Assembly (NCBI GenBank): GCA_905116865.2
Contig: CAJHNH020001580.1
Coordinates: 394,443-458,442, forward strand
Source of the DNA: Candidula unifasciata
Lineage: Eukaryota > Mollusca > Gastropoda > Stylommatophora > Geomitridae
Reading direction: 5' to 3'
DNA length: 64,000 nucleotides
A program made the translations under genes and the position numbers. Positions 1-13,600 of the stretch are shown one piece after another. The notes under the pieces were generated by a model. It saw nothing but the letters and a program-made list of their open reading frames with translations. It made no database searches and had not been told where the DNA came from. Position 1 is the stretch's first letter; each line of letters opens with the position of its first letter.

Positions 1-250
1 TTGACGTATTCTGTAATGGATTGTTTAATGTAGACAAACTTCACACTGTGTGCTGGAGCAGTTCTAGCATTGTTGACATATTCTGTAATGGATTGTTTAA
101 TGTAGGCAAAATTCACACTGTGTGTTGGAGCAGTTGCGGTATTGTTGACGTATTCTGTAATGGATTGTTTAATGTAGACAAAATTCACACTGTGTGCTGG
201 AGCAGTTATAGCATTGTTGACCTAGTCTGTAATGGATTGTTTAGTGTGGA
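1..250. repeat. 72-bp minisatellite, about 3.4 copies
   Basis: A 72-bp unit containing TGTAATGGATTGTTTAATGT recurs at about 72-base spacing and runs off the left edge of the window. Because 72 is divisible by three it leaves a 97-codon open frame with a 24-residue period, which I read as a repeat artefact. It lies in the crk intron upstream of the first exon seen. Confidence 0.9.
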
Positions 251-490
251 AAAAACCTATCTTTACTTCCTGTATTTACCACTTTTAGGCTGGTGCATGA
301 CAAGGTTCCCATGAGCCTAAGGATTTAAGGTTGCATGACTAGTCTGTTGCTGACAGAAACAAAAATCTGTATCCCTGACCAAGGACTGAACACAGATCTT
401 TGGCATGAGAGCTTAGAGGTGTATCCTCTCGACAGGCTACTGTTCATTGTTTATAGTGTATAATTGTAATTTCTCCTTGTGTTTTTGCAG

Positions 491-613
491 TTGGTACTTT
501 GGCATGCTGTCTAGAGACCGGACAAACAACATTCTCATGAACCTGGACTACAGCGGGGTGTTCCTGGTCAGAGAGAGCAAGACAATGCCTGGGGATTTTG
601 TTTTGTGTGTCAA
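491..613 (+). CDS. CRK: crk exon: N-terminal half of SH2 domain
   Basis: Acceptor TTTTTGCAG ends at 490 and donor GTAAGT starts at 614. The first base completes a codon from the previous exon and the exon ends with two bases (AA) of a Lys codon. It encodes WYFGMLSRD through GVFLVRES to DFVLCV, including the FLVRES phosphotyrosine-binding motif. Confidence 0.93.
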
Positions 614-3600
614 GTAAGTTTGCTTCCTCTTGATTCACCTTGGGAGAATAGCTTTTAGCCAGCCAGTAAGGGTTAAAGTCAGTAGTTAAAGGTTAAAGTT
701 GAGAAGATTGACTTCATTGTACCGGATTTTATCACATATCCCTCGGTCTCTCCCTGTAGAACGGCTGGCCGCCTGCCGAGAGCGCCGCACAGAGCATGAA
801 CTCCCTAGCTCTGGCGGCAGTCCCCAGGGATTTGCGTAAAAATTGCATTCATGAAATGAAGCACGCAGCCATGAAACAAACCCATGACCTTCAGAGAGTG
901 AGGTAAACAACTTCGCCACGGAGACCCCCTGTTCAGTAGCTTGCCTGGTTAGGACCTTGATTGATGACAATGACTAATTCTGCAACAGTAACTAGTTTTG
1001 CTTCTTGTCTGGACCCTCATTTGGACCACACACAAAAATAGGCGTCTTGTCAAATTCAGGAGTAATCCAGATAAGAAACTCTGTGACATCATTCCTGAAA
1101 CATTGAACAAATAAGCACAACATGTCAGCAGTCAACCAATATCATCATGTGGCAGGTCTTATGCAGAACATTGCTCTTATCACAGCAACTGGACAGCCAC
1201 TCAAATGTATGCCTTATTTCCAGCATCATGAACTGCATCCAGTGTCCATGACCTTGCTGATCAACCTATGCCTCTTCCATTAACTATACATGAGTGAGGT
1301 CTATTATTTCTGGGTCATGACTTTCCTCATCTCCGAGAAGCTCTGAGAATGTATTCTTTCCATCTGTCCATGATATAATTTGTAATAGTAAGCAGAGCCC
1401 CTTGTCTTTCATGCATTTCAGCAGGCACTATGCTGTCAATGCCAAACATAAACACTTATATCCTCTGATGAACGAAAGATTGTGACAGCTGAGATGAAAT
1501 GCCTTAGAAGAGTTGCAGGAGTTACAAGGAAAGACAGAATACAAAATCATGAAATCAGACGAATGCTAGGAATAAAGCCAGTCTTACAGGTCATTAAAGA
1601 ACAACAATTGAAGTGGTTTGGACACCTAACAAGAATGCCCTCGTACTATCTGTCACAGCGAGCCACACTAAAACGTTACAACGGGTATAGAGCGAGTGGA
1701 AGACCTCGGAAAATATGCCTTGCAGAAATGAACATCAGTCTTAATAGTACTCTCGACAGAGCTCATCAACAAATGTTACATCTCCCCCAGACACTTCGAT
1801 GAGGTACAAGGTGGAAGAGAAGAAGAAGAAGTGGGCACTCTTTTCTCTTCTTCATGATCTTGAGGGTCTTGAACAGTTTTTGATTGTCTCTTGCATTCTT
1901 TTCCAACTTTTCTCCAAATTCTTCCTATGATTTCTATTTTGCATTAAGAATTATATTTTTTGGCCTCTGTGTGACTAAGAATTCTGCTGACCTTTATTAC
2001 TTCAGTTTTAAAAGAATTTATTTTCATATTATATCTTTTGCATATTGAACTTAGTCTGCTGAATTGGTCTTGCATTTTTAAAAATTAGTTGAGTATAAAT
2101 ATGAAAAAGTTATGAAAATCTGCTATATAAAAAGAGGTACCAGGCAATTGGCAGAATTCTTTGGGAAGGGAAGGCATGAGCAAGGGAACAGGTCACTCAA
2201 CATCATTATTCCATGGGCATGAAGATTTGCTGGTTCTGCACCAATGGGTGGGGAAAGGCTAGATGTGGTCAAGATGGGAGCAAGTGAATAATGCAGAGGC
2301 ACAAATGGATGATCATGGTCTGGAGAGAATGGTACAGCTGTTAGTCATCAGGGGATTTGGTCGACATTATACACTCCGAGGAAAGGCAAGGTCTTCATAT
2401 AATCAAACTGCTACTGGAATTAGAACTCTTTGCTAGCTGCTGAAGATGGATCATTTATGGGAATGTCCATGGTACTATTATGTCAGTACTTAGCTGAACA
2501 CTCAACACTCTATGAAGCCATAACACTTGACAGCCCCAAGACAGTATCTATCCTGGGACTACTCTCACCTGATTGACGTACTGATGTGTGTTGTTATCCA
2601 TTTGGTGACTGGAGCAGTAGTAGGAATACTTTATTCCTACATTTTAAAATATTTAAATTCAGGAGTATCGGTTTCATTTGCAAAGTATTTTGTCCTTTAT
2701 GGCTCAGTTTCCTTCAGCAGAGTGGCTAACTGTTTGCTAAGAGTGTCACACAAAGCACAGCCCCGTAGCTTTAGCAGTGTTTCCCAGGGATCCTCATAGA
2801 AATTGCACTCATGATCCAGACAGTCCAGGAAACCTTATTCATTCCATGCCCCCAGTAGTATGAACTTATTTTCCTCCTCCTCCTTTCTTTTCCTTCTCCT
2901 CTATTCTTCTTCTCCTCCTCCTCTCTTTCTTTCTTCTCCTTCTCTTCCTCTCCTTCTTCTAAACAGGACATTTAGTCCATTGTATTACGGTTTACAGCTA
3001 TGCTGTGATATCTGTGTGCCCTCAGCCCAACACATATAATTTCAACAAATATTAGTTAATCGCCTTTAACAACATGTTTTAAATTAAAGGACACGATGTG
3101 TCCCCCCCCCCCCCCCCCCCCCCCCACCCCTCTTCCAAAATGGGACCATGGAACCCACAGATGGAAGCCATTGAATTTATCAACTTTGTTTGCAGCTGTT
3201 GAGATTTAATATTTATTTGTGATTTTTTTTTTTTTTTTAATCCAGGGAGGATCAGAAGGTTAGCCATTACATAATCAACAGAATACAGACCTCGAACGGA
3301 ACATTAAGGTTTAAGATTGGAGACAAAGAGTTTCCCGACATGCCAAGTTTATTGAACTTCTACAAAACCCATTACCTGGACACAACCACATTAATTAAAC
3401 CAGTAAGTATGCCAGTGAAAGGTGAAATTGTACCGGAGTGAAAGGTGGATTTAGTATGTGACATCCGTCTTTTGTATGTCAGTGAAAGGTGGATTTAGTA
3501 TGTGACATCTGTCTTATGTATGTCAGTGAATGGTGGATTTAGTATGTGACATCCGTCTTATGTATGTCAGTGAAAGGTGGATTTAGTATGTGACATCCGT

Positions 3601-4572
3601 CTTATGTATGTCAGTGAAAGGTGGATTAATATGTGACATCCGTCTTATGTATGTCAGTAAAAGGTGGTTGTAGTATGTGACATCCATCTTATGTATGTCA
3701 GTAGAAGTTGATTTAGTATGTGACATCCGTCTTATGTATGTCAGTGAAAGGTGGATTTAGTATGTGACATCCGTCTTATGTATGTCAGTGAAAGGTGGAT
3801 TAATATGTGACATCCTTCTTATTTATGTCAGTGAAAGGTGGATTTAGTATGTGCTGTCCATCTGTTATTGTTATTTCACTTGTTACATGCCAGTGACAGT
3901 TGGAGAACCCCTAAAGATATGGAATAACAGTTGATAGTGTTTGAAAACAAATTTGATAAAATTCAAGAGGAATGAAGAAATAATGAGTGTCTGGGAAACC
4001 ACTGGTCACTATCTTTATAAGTCAAAGAAGGTAGTTATATATTGTTTACATTCTGAGAAGAAGCAACCAGGGAATTACCAAACAGGCCCTGAAATGGGAA
4101 ATAAAGGGATTGAGGATGTCCAGAAGAAACCTTAAAACGAACGTTGATGTGGGAGGCCAAAGATGCTGGTCTTCAATATCCAGTGATTGCACAGGATAGA
4201 ACAGAAGGGAGGAATAGACTACGGGCCCTGTGTGACACATGGCAGCCGCTGTGGTGTAGCAGTTAGATGCATGCCTGCAGATCAGGAGGTCGTGGGTTCG
4301 AGCCATGACAGAGCCTGACTTTTGTTTGCTCCCAGATCGACCCAGCCTTGAGTGGGTTAGTCTATAAAATATAGGTCTAGCCTTATATGCCTGCAGGTGG
4401 GAAAAGGGTTATTCATTTTTTTAAAAGGTCCTATGTGACATGTGATGTGTGACATGTGACATGTGATGGTACAACTGGACAGTGACGATGATGGTGACCC
4501 ATTTTTTTAAGTCAGTGAAAGGTGATACAGTGTGTGAGATCCATCTTATGTATGTCAGTGTAATATGTCCAC

Positions 4573-4628
<56 letters not shown>

Positions 4629-7600
4629 GGGTTATCGTCATTGCACTCCGGACATGTCCATAGGTGCTAAGATCCTCCCCTCAGTATGAACCCCAGCGTC
4701 CGATGGCTAATAGTACCAGTTCTATGTTGATTAACAAGTCTTCTGACGTGTCCGGTGTGCGTCTCGTTTTTCGCTGTGCCGATCTTAATTCCCAAGTCTG
4801 CCATTCTGGCGAGTGATGTGGATTCACTGCCACCAAAGTCCTCTATCCTTCCCATTTCTCTGAGGGCATTGATAATATCAGCATGATCCATAGGCCGACC
4901 GTCGGTAGTGATAGCGGATCCAGCCAACCTGTCAGCTCTTTCATTTCCATCGACGCCTGCGTGTCCCGGAACAAAAATAAAGGTGACTCCACGCACAGTG
5001 GACTTCTGTAATGATTCAAGCCATTGTCTTCGCACTGAACCTGCCTGAACCCTCCGGATCATACTCATTGAATCACTGAGTATACATATGCGGGTGTATT
5101 TTTGTGTTTCAAGCCAGGCAAACGCTTGCGTCACTGCCATCACCTCCATCGTCATGCTGCTGGTTGTCATGGAGAAGGCACCGTTGGCTTCTTTGACTGT
5201 TCTGCCCGCTGAGCGTGCTGTAAATGCCCATGCGCTTCTTCTTTGGCGTATAACGGATCCGTCTGTATAGATTATTGCATCTGCTTCGTCTGAATTTTCA
5301 CCGATGAGAGCGTTGACCTCTGCATTAACAGCAACAGGATTCTCTTCTCTACATCGCCTGTTGAGTGTGACAATACAGGAAAATGTCCACAGTGTTATAC
5401 TCTAACACATGATACCTATTTTAAATATGTAAGTGAAAGGTGATGCAAACTCTGGTAGAATGTTTGGCGTGTTTGCTCACTTTTTTTTTTTAATTGTTCA
5501 AATAACTTAAGTCCATCTTATGTATATCAGTGGAAGGCATGCAGCTGTTTTGGTTCATTAGAAACATAGTCTTCAATTGAAATGGCTGTATGGTGCGTGG
5601 TTGACTGGAATATTGAAACCCACCTTATATGTGTCAGTGGATGGCATTCTGGTACATGGATATTAGATCTTGTATGTGCCAGGAGATGGTTATCTGTAAG
5701 CCATCTTATATTGTGGGTTTCTGTGGCGAAGTTGTCTAGCTGGTTGCCTCATGCTCTAAAGGTCATGGGTTCATTTCATGGCTGCCACCGTTTGGTTCAC
5801 AAGTATAATTTTTTAATGGAGATTCCTGGGGATCATCACTGGAGCTATGGAGTTTGTATGATGCTCTCTCTGGAGAGAGACTGAGCCATATGGGATGAAA
5901 CTTGGTGCAATGAGGACTATCCACTCAACTTTAACCTTTAACCTTTATCTTATATACATCATGATGAAATAGTGAAGTTGTAACAATTAAAGCAGCGAGA
6001 AACAATTATTGCTGTACTAAGATTTCTAGGATTGTACTGGTTGTCTTTGCATAACATTCCAGTCTATCTGCAGAATTGTAATCTTGATAATTTTACTTAA
6101 TTTAAAGCCGCAGAGAAATATTTGACTTGTAATTCCAGAACTTAGATGCAGCTGTTTTAGATATTTCTTTGTTGTTCTCATCTTCAGGCTCCTAGAGTGA
6201 AGCTGTTGTGTAAATTTGATTTCTCAGGGAAAGTGAGTATTCCAAATCTACATTCAATGTTTGTTCTCTTAGTTGTGGACTATGAGGAACACAACCCAAC
6301 AGAAATACTCAATGATGAAAGAGGACAGTCTATCCTGAGTCCTTAAATAATTCTAGAGCTCACCGTGTCTGTTCTGGGGCCCTATTTTAGGGAAAACAAA
6401 AAAAGACCCACTGCCTATCCAAAAGAAGGACGTAAGAGTCGACTAATTGGGAACTTCCTTCGAAGTGGGAGTGCATCTGCCTGAGAGGCAAGGAACAAGC
6501 TGTCTGCACACAAATGAGTCAGATCTGTAAAACAGATGCACACACAACACTCAGGTTCTGGAACAGGACGGCAGTCCAGAAGTGGATAAACAGCCAGAAC
6601 TTTCCACCAGAGTTTACAGCTGGTGACTGCAAAGAAGAAGAAGAAGAAGAAGAAGAAGAAGAAAATTCTAGAGCAATGGTTGGAGTATTTAAAAAAACTA
6701 CTTAGTCTTAAGAAGAAAGGCGAAACTTTGGTTCATTTGATCACAAACACAAGAAGAAGTAGACAAAATAGAACCAACCATTTTATTATCAACAGTAAAA
6801 ATCATGATAAATATTGCACAGAAATACAAAGTGATGGGAGATGATGATCTACCTGCAGAAGCCATCAACACATTGGAGAAATAAGAGTCAAATGGCCCAT
6901 ATATGTTTTCCAGGTAGCCTGATTGGAAAGATTTCACAGATTAAAGAGTAGAATCACTGCGAAGCCACGCAGAGAAAATGTCTGCCAAATTAATCAAAAA
7001 GAAGATTAAGATCATTATTGGAAGAACAGCTCTCAGAAACCCTGCTGGGATTTAGAAGAAATAGAAGCCTGACAGATGTGATATTAATATTAAGACAACT
7101 GATTGAAAGTAGACTGGGATAAGACCTACAAAGTCGCATCTGTATACCAGGGTAAAGCTTATGATAGAGTGGCTAGGGATATGCTTTTTGGTTTTCTAAA
7201 CAGATATGTAATTAGCAACCATCTGATCGAATAAATTCATACTCATCACATCTCCACACTGTGCAGTTGTGGCCAGTTCCAAGCTGTTATATATATTTAG
7301 TGGCCACTGCCCAAAGACTTCATTTCATCACAAATCTGCGAGAGCCTGAAAAAAGGCTTTCCTGGGCCGGCAGGGTTGAGGAAATGAAGATCATCTTGTA
7401 CAATGCATTGGAAAGAGCACACAGAAAATAATCTCCCCATCTCCAACTTTGATGGAGTTACTAGAGAAAGTGGAAAAATTAGGAGAATAAGTTATGGACG
7501 CATAGGTAGGAGAGTTTCTATCTCTGGCTCTAACAGACCTGGTTCATCACACTATGTTGACTGTTTTGTCTTCTTCTAATTACTCATCTTTTTCTTCTTC

Positions 7601-10600
7601 TTTTCCTCTTCATCCTCTTCCCCCTCCTTCTACTTCTTTTTCACTTCCTCTTTTACTGCTTTCAGTGTCAAAAGAAAATACAGTCTTACAGGTCATCAAA
7701 GAACAACAAATTAAGTGGTTTGGATGCCTAACAAGAATGCTGTGGTACTATCTGCCACAGCAAGCCACATTGAAACTTTACAACCGGTATAGAGCAAACA
7801 GAAGACCTCGGAAAATATGGAATGATGGCATTAAGAACAGCCTCACAGAAATGAACATCAATCTTAATAGTGCTTTTGACAGAGCTCATCAACGAACATT
7901 ACATCTCCCCCCGAAACTTTGCTGAGGTACAAGGTGGAAGAGAAGAAGAAGAAGTGTCAAGGGAGATACAAGTTCTAGTTCTTACTCTTCAGGATGCCTT
8001 GATAATGTTGTATAATAGTTTCTCTCATGTTATCTGTCCATATTATTTTTGGTCTACTTCAAATTTTGTGTCTCTGACACAGTATGGAAACACAAAGCAT
8101 TCTGTGTAAGCAGGCAAAGCATTCTACTTTCTATCTTGGTATTTATATCAGTACTGGTTCTGTGCTGACTTGTGTTGTTGTCTGATTGACTGTTTTAATT
8201 TTTTTCAAAATAAAAAAAAAAATACCACTTATGATTATACTTGAAAAAATCTATTGTTCTATATTTTATTAAAACTTATTTATAATTAAACTTTTTATGC
8301 ACAGATTTTAATTATACTCTGTAGAATCTTTTATTTTGAAGTATGGTTTTTGTAACATACTTTTACAAAAACCTGTTTGTCTAGGATCCTGAAGATCTCC
8401 CATTTAAAAAAGGTGATATACTAGAGGTGATTGCAGAAGATGAGGAGGAGTGGTGGACAGCAAGAAATTCAAATGGCCAGGTTGGACTTATTCCGGTCAG
8501 ATACACACAAGTGGTCAGTAGATTCTTTTCTTTGTTTGGTCCATGGTTCTTGTGCTGTTTTGTTTGAATATCTGTTATGTGGTCAGTTTTTTGCCCCTTG
8601 GTCAGTATTTTGCTTTGAACATTTCTTGTGTAGTTAGTCTATGGTCACTTGTCTTTGTACGTTTTTATTTGAACCATTGCCGTGTAGTTTATTTAATTGC
8701 TTGTCTGTATTTTGCTGTAAACATCCATCATTTATTTTGTAATAGATCTCCTAATCTTTGTTTTGCCAATTTTTTGAAACATCCATAAAATTTGCTTTTG
8801 TGTCATTGTTTATTTTGTGTTTTTAACATCTAACACACAGTTTCCTCATTTGTTCTTATCTTGCCATTTTTTGTTGAACATCCATCTTGAACATGTTTCT
8901 GAGTGTGTTGAGTTTGTGCTGTTTTATTTAAACAGCTGTCTGTTAAAAAAAATTTATTTCAATGTCCTAATGTTTGGTATGTCATCCTTTTTGAATGTCT
9001 AAAATTCTGTTCATTTAATTACCACTTTTGTCATGGCATTAAAAAACCCACAGAAAAAAAAATCGCTTAATAATATTGGCAAGGAGAGGAGTGGGTCAGT
9101 GTGTCTGAGCAACAGTCAGACTAGTGTAGGGTTCTAATCTCATTGGGCCATGCATGCAGAGACTGGCCATTGGGCATGGCAGAATCAGCTCAACAACTGA
9201 TTCATGACATTTCCCGCCCAGGTCATGTGTTTATCTATACAGATGGCTCTGTGTTAGAAAGCAAACAAAGTGCTTGAGGGTTCATAGAAAAGCCGAATGC
9301 ATGTCGCTTAGTGCAACAAAACCTGGCAAATGATACAACACCTGGTTTGAGAATGGAGGTAGAGGTGGTCACTGCAGCTAAATGCTGGCTTGAGAACCAG
9401 CTGTACACATATTTAGTAATTGTAACGGATTCACAGAGCATGTTGAGGAAGGTGGAGGCAGGCATGCTGCTTGCAGAGTGGCAGCGATCGCATCAGAGAT
9501 ATTTAGCCTCCTTTGGATATTTCCTCATGGAGATGCCAGTGTGTTGGGAAATAAACAGGCAGAGCACTGTGGATATTTCCTCATGGAGATGCCAGTGTGT
9601 TGGGAAATAAACAGGCAGAGCACTGGCTGGTTCTCCGCCACTTGGTGGTGAATTGATGCATGATAGCTAGATTTTGTGAGGGTTCTTTGGGAGCAAGTGA
9701 AGAGTGTGGAGGTATAAATAGATAATCACGGTCAGGTGATCTGGCCAACTCTGAACACTCAGAGAACAGGTGAGATGGATATACAATCAGTCTGTTACTC
9801 TGTCTTAGCTGCTGAAGATGGGGATGGATCGCTTATGGGAATGTCCTGAGTGCCGTGATGTCCATTCTTAATTGAGCATTCTACTGAAGATTAGAACCAG
9901 CATGTGTTTCATGAAATTGACTCAGTTGTTTACTGATTTGTTCAGATTGAAAATCCTGTGTCTATGAACCGGAGTCCAGGCAGAGCCCCAGACTATCAGC
10001 AGCCACAGATCCAGCAGCTGCCGACCCAACAAGTGCAGATACCTCCTTCATTTTTTGACGTAAGCTTGCCAGATTGTTGTTCACATTATTTTATACATAT
10101 TTTAACTACCACCTTTACTACAACTATTTCTTTCTTCTGCCCTTTATCCCCCCCCCTCCCCCCCCCCCAGTTTTGGTTTAGGTGGAGCAAACAACTCACC
10201 TCAAGTCACCCTATCATATGCAGCTTATCTCAAGTCACCCTATCATATGCAGCTCACCTCAAGTCACCCTATCATATGCAGCTCACCTCAAGTCACCCTA
10301 TCATATGCAGCTCACCTCAAGTCACCCTATCATATGCAGCTCACCTCAAGTCACCCTATCATATGCAGCTCACCTCAAGTCACCCTATCATATGCAGCTC
10401 ACCTCAAGTCACCCTATCATATGCAGCTCACCTCATGTACTTTGCAGCTTTTTAACTACACTCTGTAATTCGCTTCTCCATGTTTGTTTTCATCTGCTTT
10501 TATTTCTATGCCCCTGTGGATTTCAGTATAAAGGCATTCTAGTTATATTGTTCTCAGTTTTTCGGCATATATCCTATCAGATGTCAACATCTTTTCTTCA

Positions 10601-13600
10601 GCTCTTGATTCTCAATTTACTCAAGTGTGTTTGATTCTCTCCCAAGAACTGCACATGAATGATTCTGTCCTACCACTTCACTCCCTTTACTTTGCACAGG
10701 CACTAGTTAATTCAATGTTTGTAGGCTCTCCTTTCACCTTTGGACGGTAGCTGGACGCCTTAGGTCGGCTTAGTGGGAGTTCTCTCCCTTGGCCGCATTG
10801 CAAACAAGGAGCGGAAAAGTCACGAATCAAAGAAGACAGTGAGGTCGACATCAGGGCTGCCAATGCTTGGTTGTGTCCCCTAGATCTGGGTTATTTTTTG
10901 ACGCTGCGGGGAAATCTGTTTTTTTTTTGGTTTTGGTTATTGCCGATTTGTATGCTTTAATGACCGATAAATGTGCGTGGTTAGGATTAGGGTTAGGGGT
11001 AGGGTTAGGAGTAGGGTTAGGGTTCGGGTTAGGGTTAGGGGTTGGGGTAGGGGTAGAGGTAGGGGTAGGGGGAAGGTTATGTGTCCCCTAGATCTGGGTT
11101 ATTTTTTGACGCTGCGGGGAAATCTGGGTTTTTTTTGGTTTTGGTTATTGCCGATTTGTATGCTTTAATGACCGATAAATGTGCGTGGTTAGGATTAGGG
11201 TTAGGGGTAGGGTTAGGAGTAGGGTTAGGAGTAGGGTTAGGGTTCGGGTTAGGGTTAGGGGTTGGGGTAGGGTTAGGGGTAGAGGTAGGGGTAGGGGGAA
11301 GGTTAGTGGTAGGGTTAGGTTTAGCGTTAGATGTGACACTCTTGACGCCGGAGTTCCCTATAATCGCCCAAACAGTCGACGGACTGTGGATGCTACTGAC
11401 ACGGACAATTCGCCACCGATTGGGCACCAGCCGGGCGCTATTGCTGTCATATTTGGTAGAATTCCAGTGGCGCCACTCCCACAAGCATCAGATTGTCGGC
11501 CAGTATTTGGAACTTCTACGTCAAAGTTGTCACATTTAACCCTACCCCTAACGCTACCCCTAACCCCTAACCCTAACCCTAACCCTATCACTAACCCAAA
11601 CCCTACGCAACCCTACACGCAACCGTATGATGATAGACACCCTATGCAACCCAACACGCAACCGTATGATGACTACGCAACCCGTCACGCAACCGTATGA
11701 TGCCTACGCAACCCTACACGCAACCGTATGATGATAGATAAGTATGTCATTTGATTCGTGACTTTTCCACTCCTTGTTTGCAATGCGGCCAAGGGAGAGA
11801 ACTCCCACTAAGCCAACCTAAGGCTTCCAGCGACCGTCCAAAGGTGAAAGGAGAGCCTGTTTGTACTTTATTTGTTACTGTTTTAGGTTGTTTTCCATGT
11901 TGTCTCTGCATACGCCAATACTGATTTGACATTAGAATTAAATATTGTACATTTATTGTTAGTTTTAATTTTCTTTGACTTCCACAAATGTTCTAGTTAC
12001 TTGAAAACTGCTCTTGCCTTGCCTTGTGTATTTGTATTTTAATATCTCAGTTTCGTCATCATTATCTACAGTACTGCCTACATAGGTGTATGACTATTTT
12101 AGACTGTTCCTTGGCAGGTTGGTTTTTGTGAAAATTTTTTTTTTTTTTCACATGATGAAGTAGCCAACCCCCAAGCCTACCGTCATTCGCCTCTTTCTGG
12201 ACTATTCTGCTGTAGGGCCCCAGTAACCCATGGCCATAACTACAGCTAATATTGGGATCATCTGTGTGTCCCAGATTTGTCTTCAGGGTGCTGAAATAGA
12301 GATGCAATCAGAATTGAAGATATTGGGAGAATATTATGAGTGAAACCAGTCATAGAATCCATTCAAGACCAGCAGCCAGAAATTGTTTGGCTGTTTGACT
12401 GAAATGCCCCCCCCTCCTTTTCAATCATGAAGAATCGCAGTATAAAGTTCCTACTTCTTCCTCAATCTGCCTGTTAGAAACCTTATATGAGTAGGCCAGT
12501 AGCCTTTATGAAAGCTATTGTGCAGCCCATATCTGCCTATGTGTCACACAGTTTTTGTTTTGGTTGAGGTTGGAGCAGGCCAGATGGCCTCTCTGTTTGC
12601 AGGAATACAAAGTGTCGGTGTGCAGGCTGAGCATTTGTAGGTGCCAAGTTGCAGGGTCACATCTTGAAAAGCTTGAACATCTGTTGCAGGGTCACATCTT
12701 GAAAAGCTTAAACATCTGTTGCAGGGTCACATCTTGAAAAGCTTGAACATCTGTTGCAGGGTCACATCTTGAAAAGCTTGAACATCTGTTGGCAAAGTCT
12801 GTTGTGCCTTGTCCTTAGTCTGAATATAATACTTCTCTTGAAGGGCATCTTTTGGTTTGCAGCTGTGCAGCAATATTTGTGCTCCTCTGCCCAACACATT
12901 TGATTGTGGCAAACCCTTCAGTAGATTCCTTTTATAATATGTCTGTCTTTCATTCCACTGCCAGCCACCTGTTTCTTGGTCCATGATATTTTAACTGATT
13001 CTGTCCCAGTTGTTACTTCAGTTCCTTTTGTCCATTGTGCTATTATTTCAACCTTTTCGGATTCTTTACATTATTCCTTTGAGTAACAACTGCAGAGAAA
13101 GTTATGAGTTGCAGAAAAATAGTTCTGCGACTGAAAGAGTTAAAGTTCAGAGATACGTCCTGATTAGTTTTTTTTGGGCATGCAAAATGGTCATTAGTCA
13201 GCATCTGGGGCTTAGGTGTTGCCAGTGCGCTCCATAATGCTGGGGTGCAGAGTTCGATTCCAGCTTCAGGCATTTAGGTAGCAGACCGTCTTGCATTGAT
13301 TTCGACAGTGGGATAGGGAGCCGACCTTCAGTAAGCAATGGCAAACTACTGAATGTAAATTTGCTTAGAAAAACTTCTTCAGCCAAAAATTGCTGGAGTT
13401 GGTTCTGCAACGTCCTGTAAAGGACATACAACAATATAAACACCCCCTGTGTTGGTTCCGGGGCCCCATTGTGGGGAAAACAAGAATAGACTCACTGCCT
13501 CCCCAAAAGCATGTCGTAAGAGTCGACTAATTGGGGAGCTTCCTTTGAAGTCGGAGTGCATCTACCGGAGAGGCAAGGAACCAACAGTCTGTATTCAAGA

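Noticed and set aside
4238..4330. Functional tRNA gene
   Set aside because: A- and B-box-like sequences are present, but no cloverleaf could be traced and a SINE body follows; likewise for the heads at 13250, 33690 and 39440.
6514..6844. Small genes in GAA-rich DNA (poly-Glu or poly-Lys frames)
   Set aside because: The frames run through the (GAA)n tail of a SINE.
10867..11330. True chromosome end (telomere)
   Set aside because: The TTAGGG-like arrays are short, degenerate, present in both orientations and bounded by transposon inverted repeats with a TSD, so they are interstitial.
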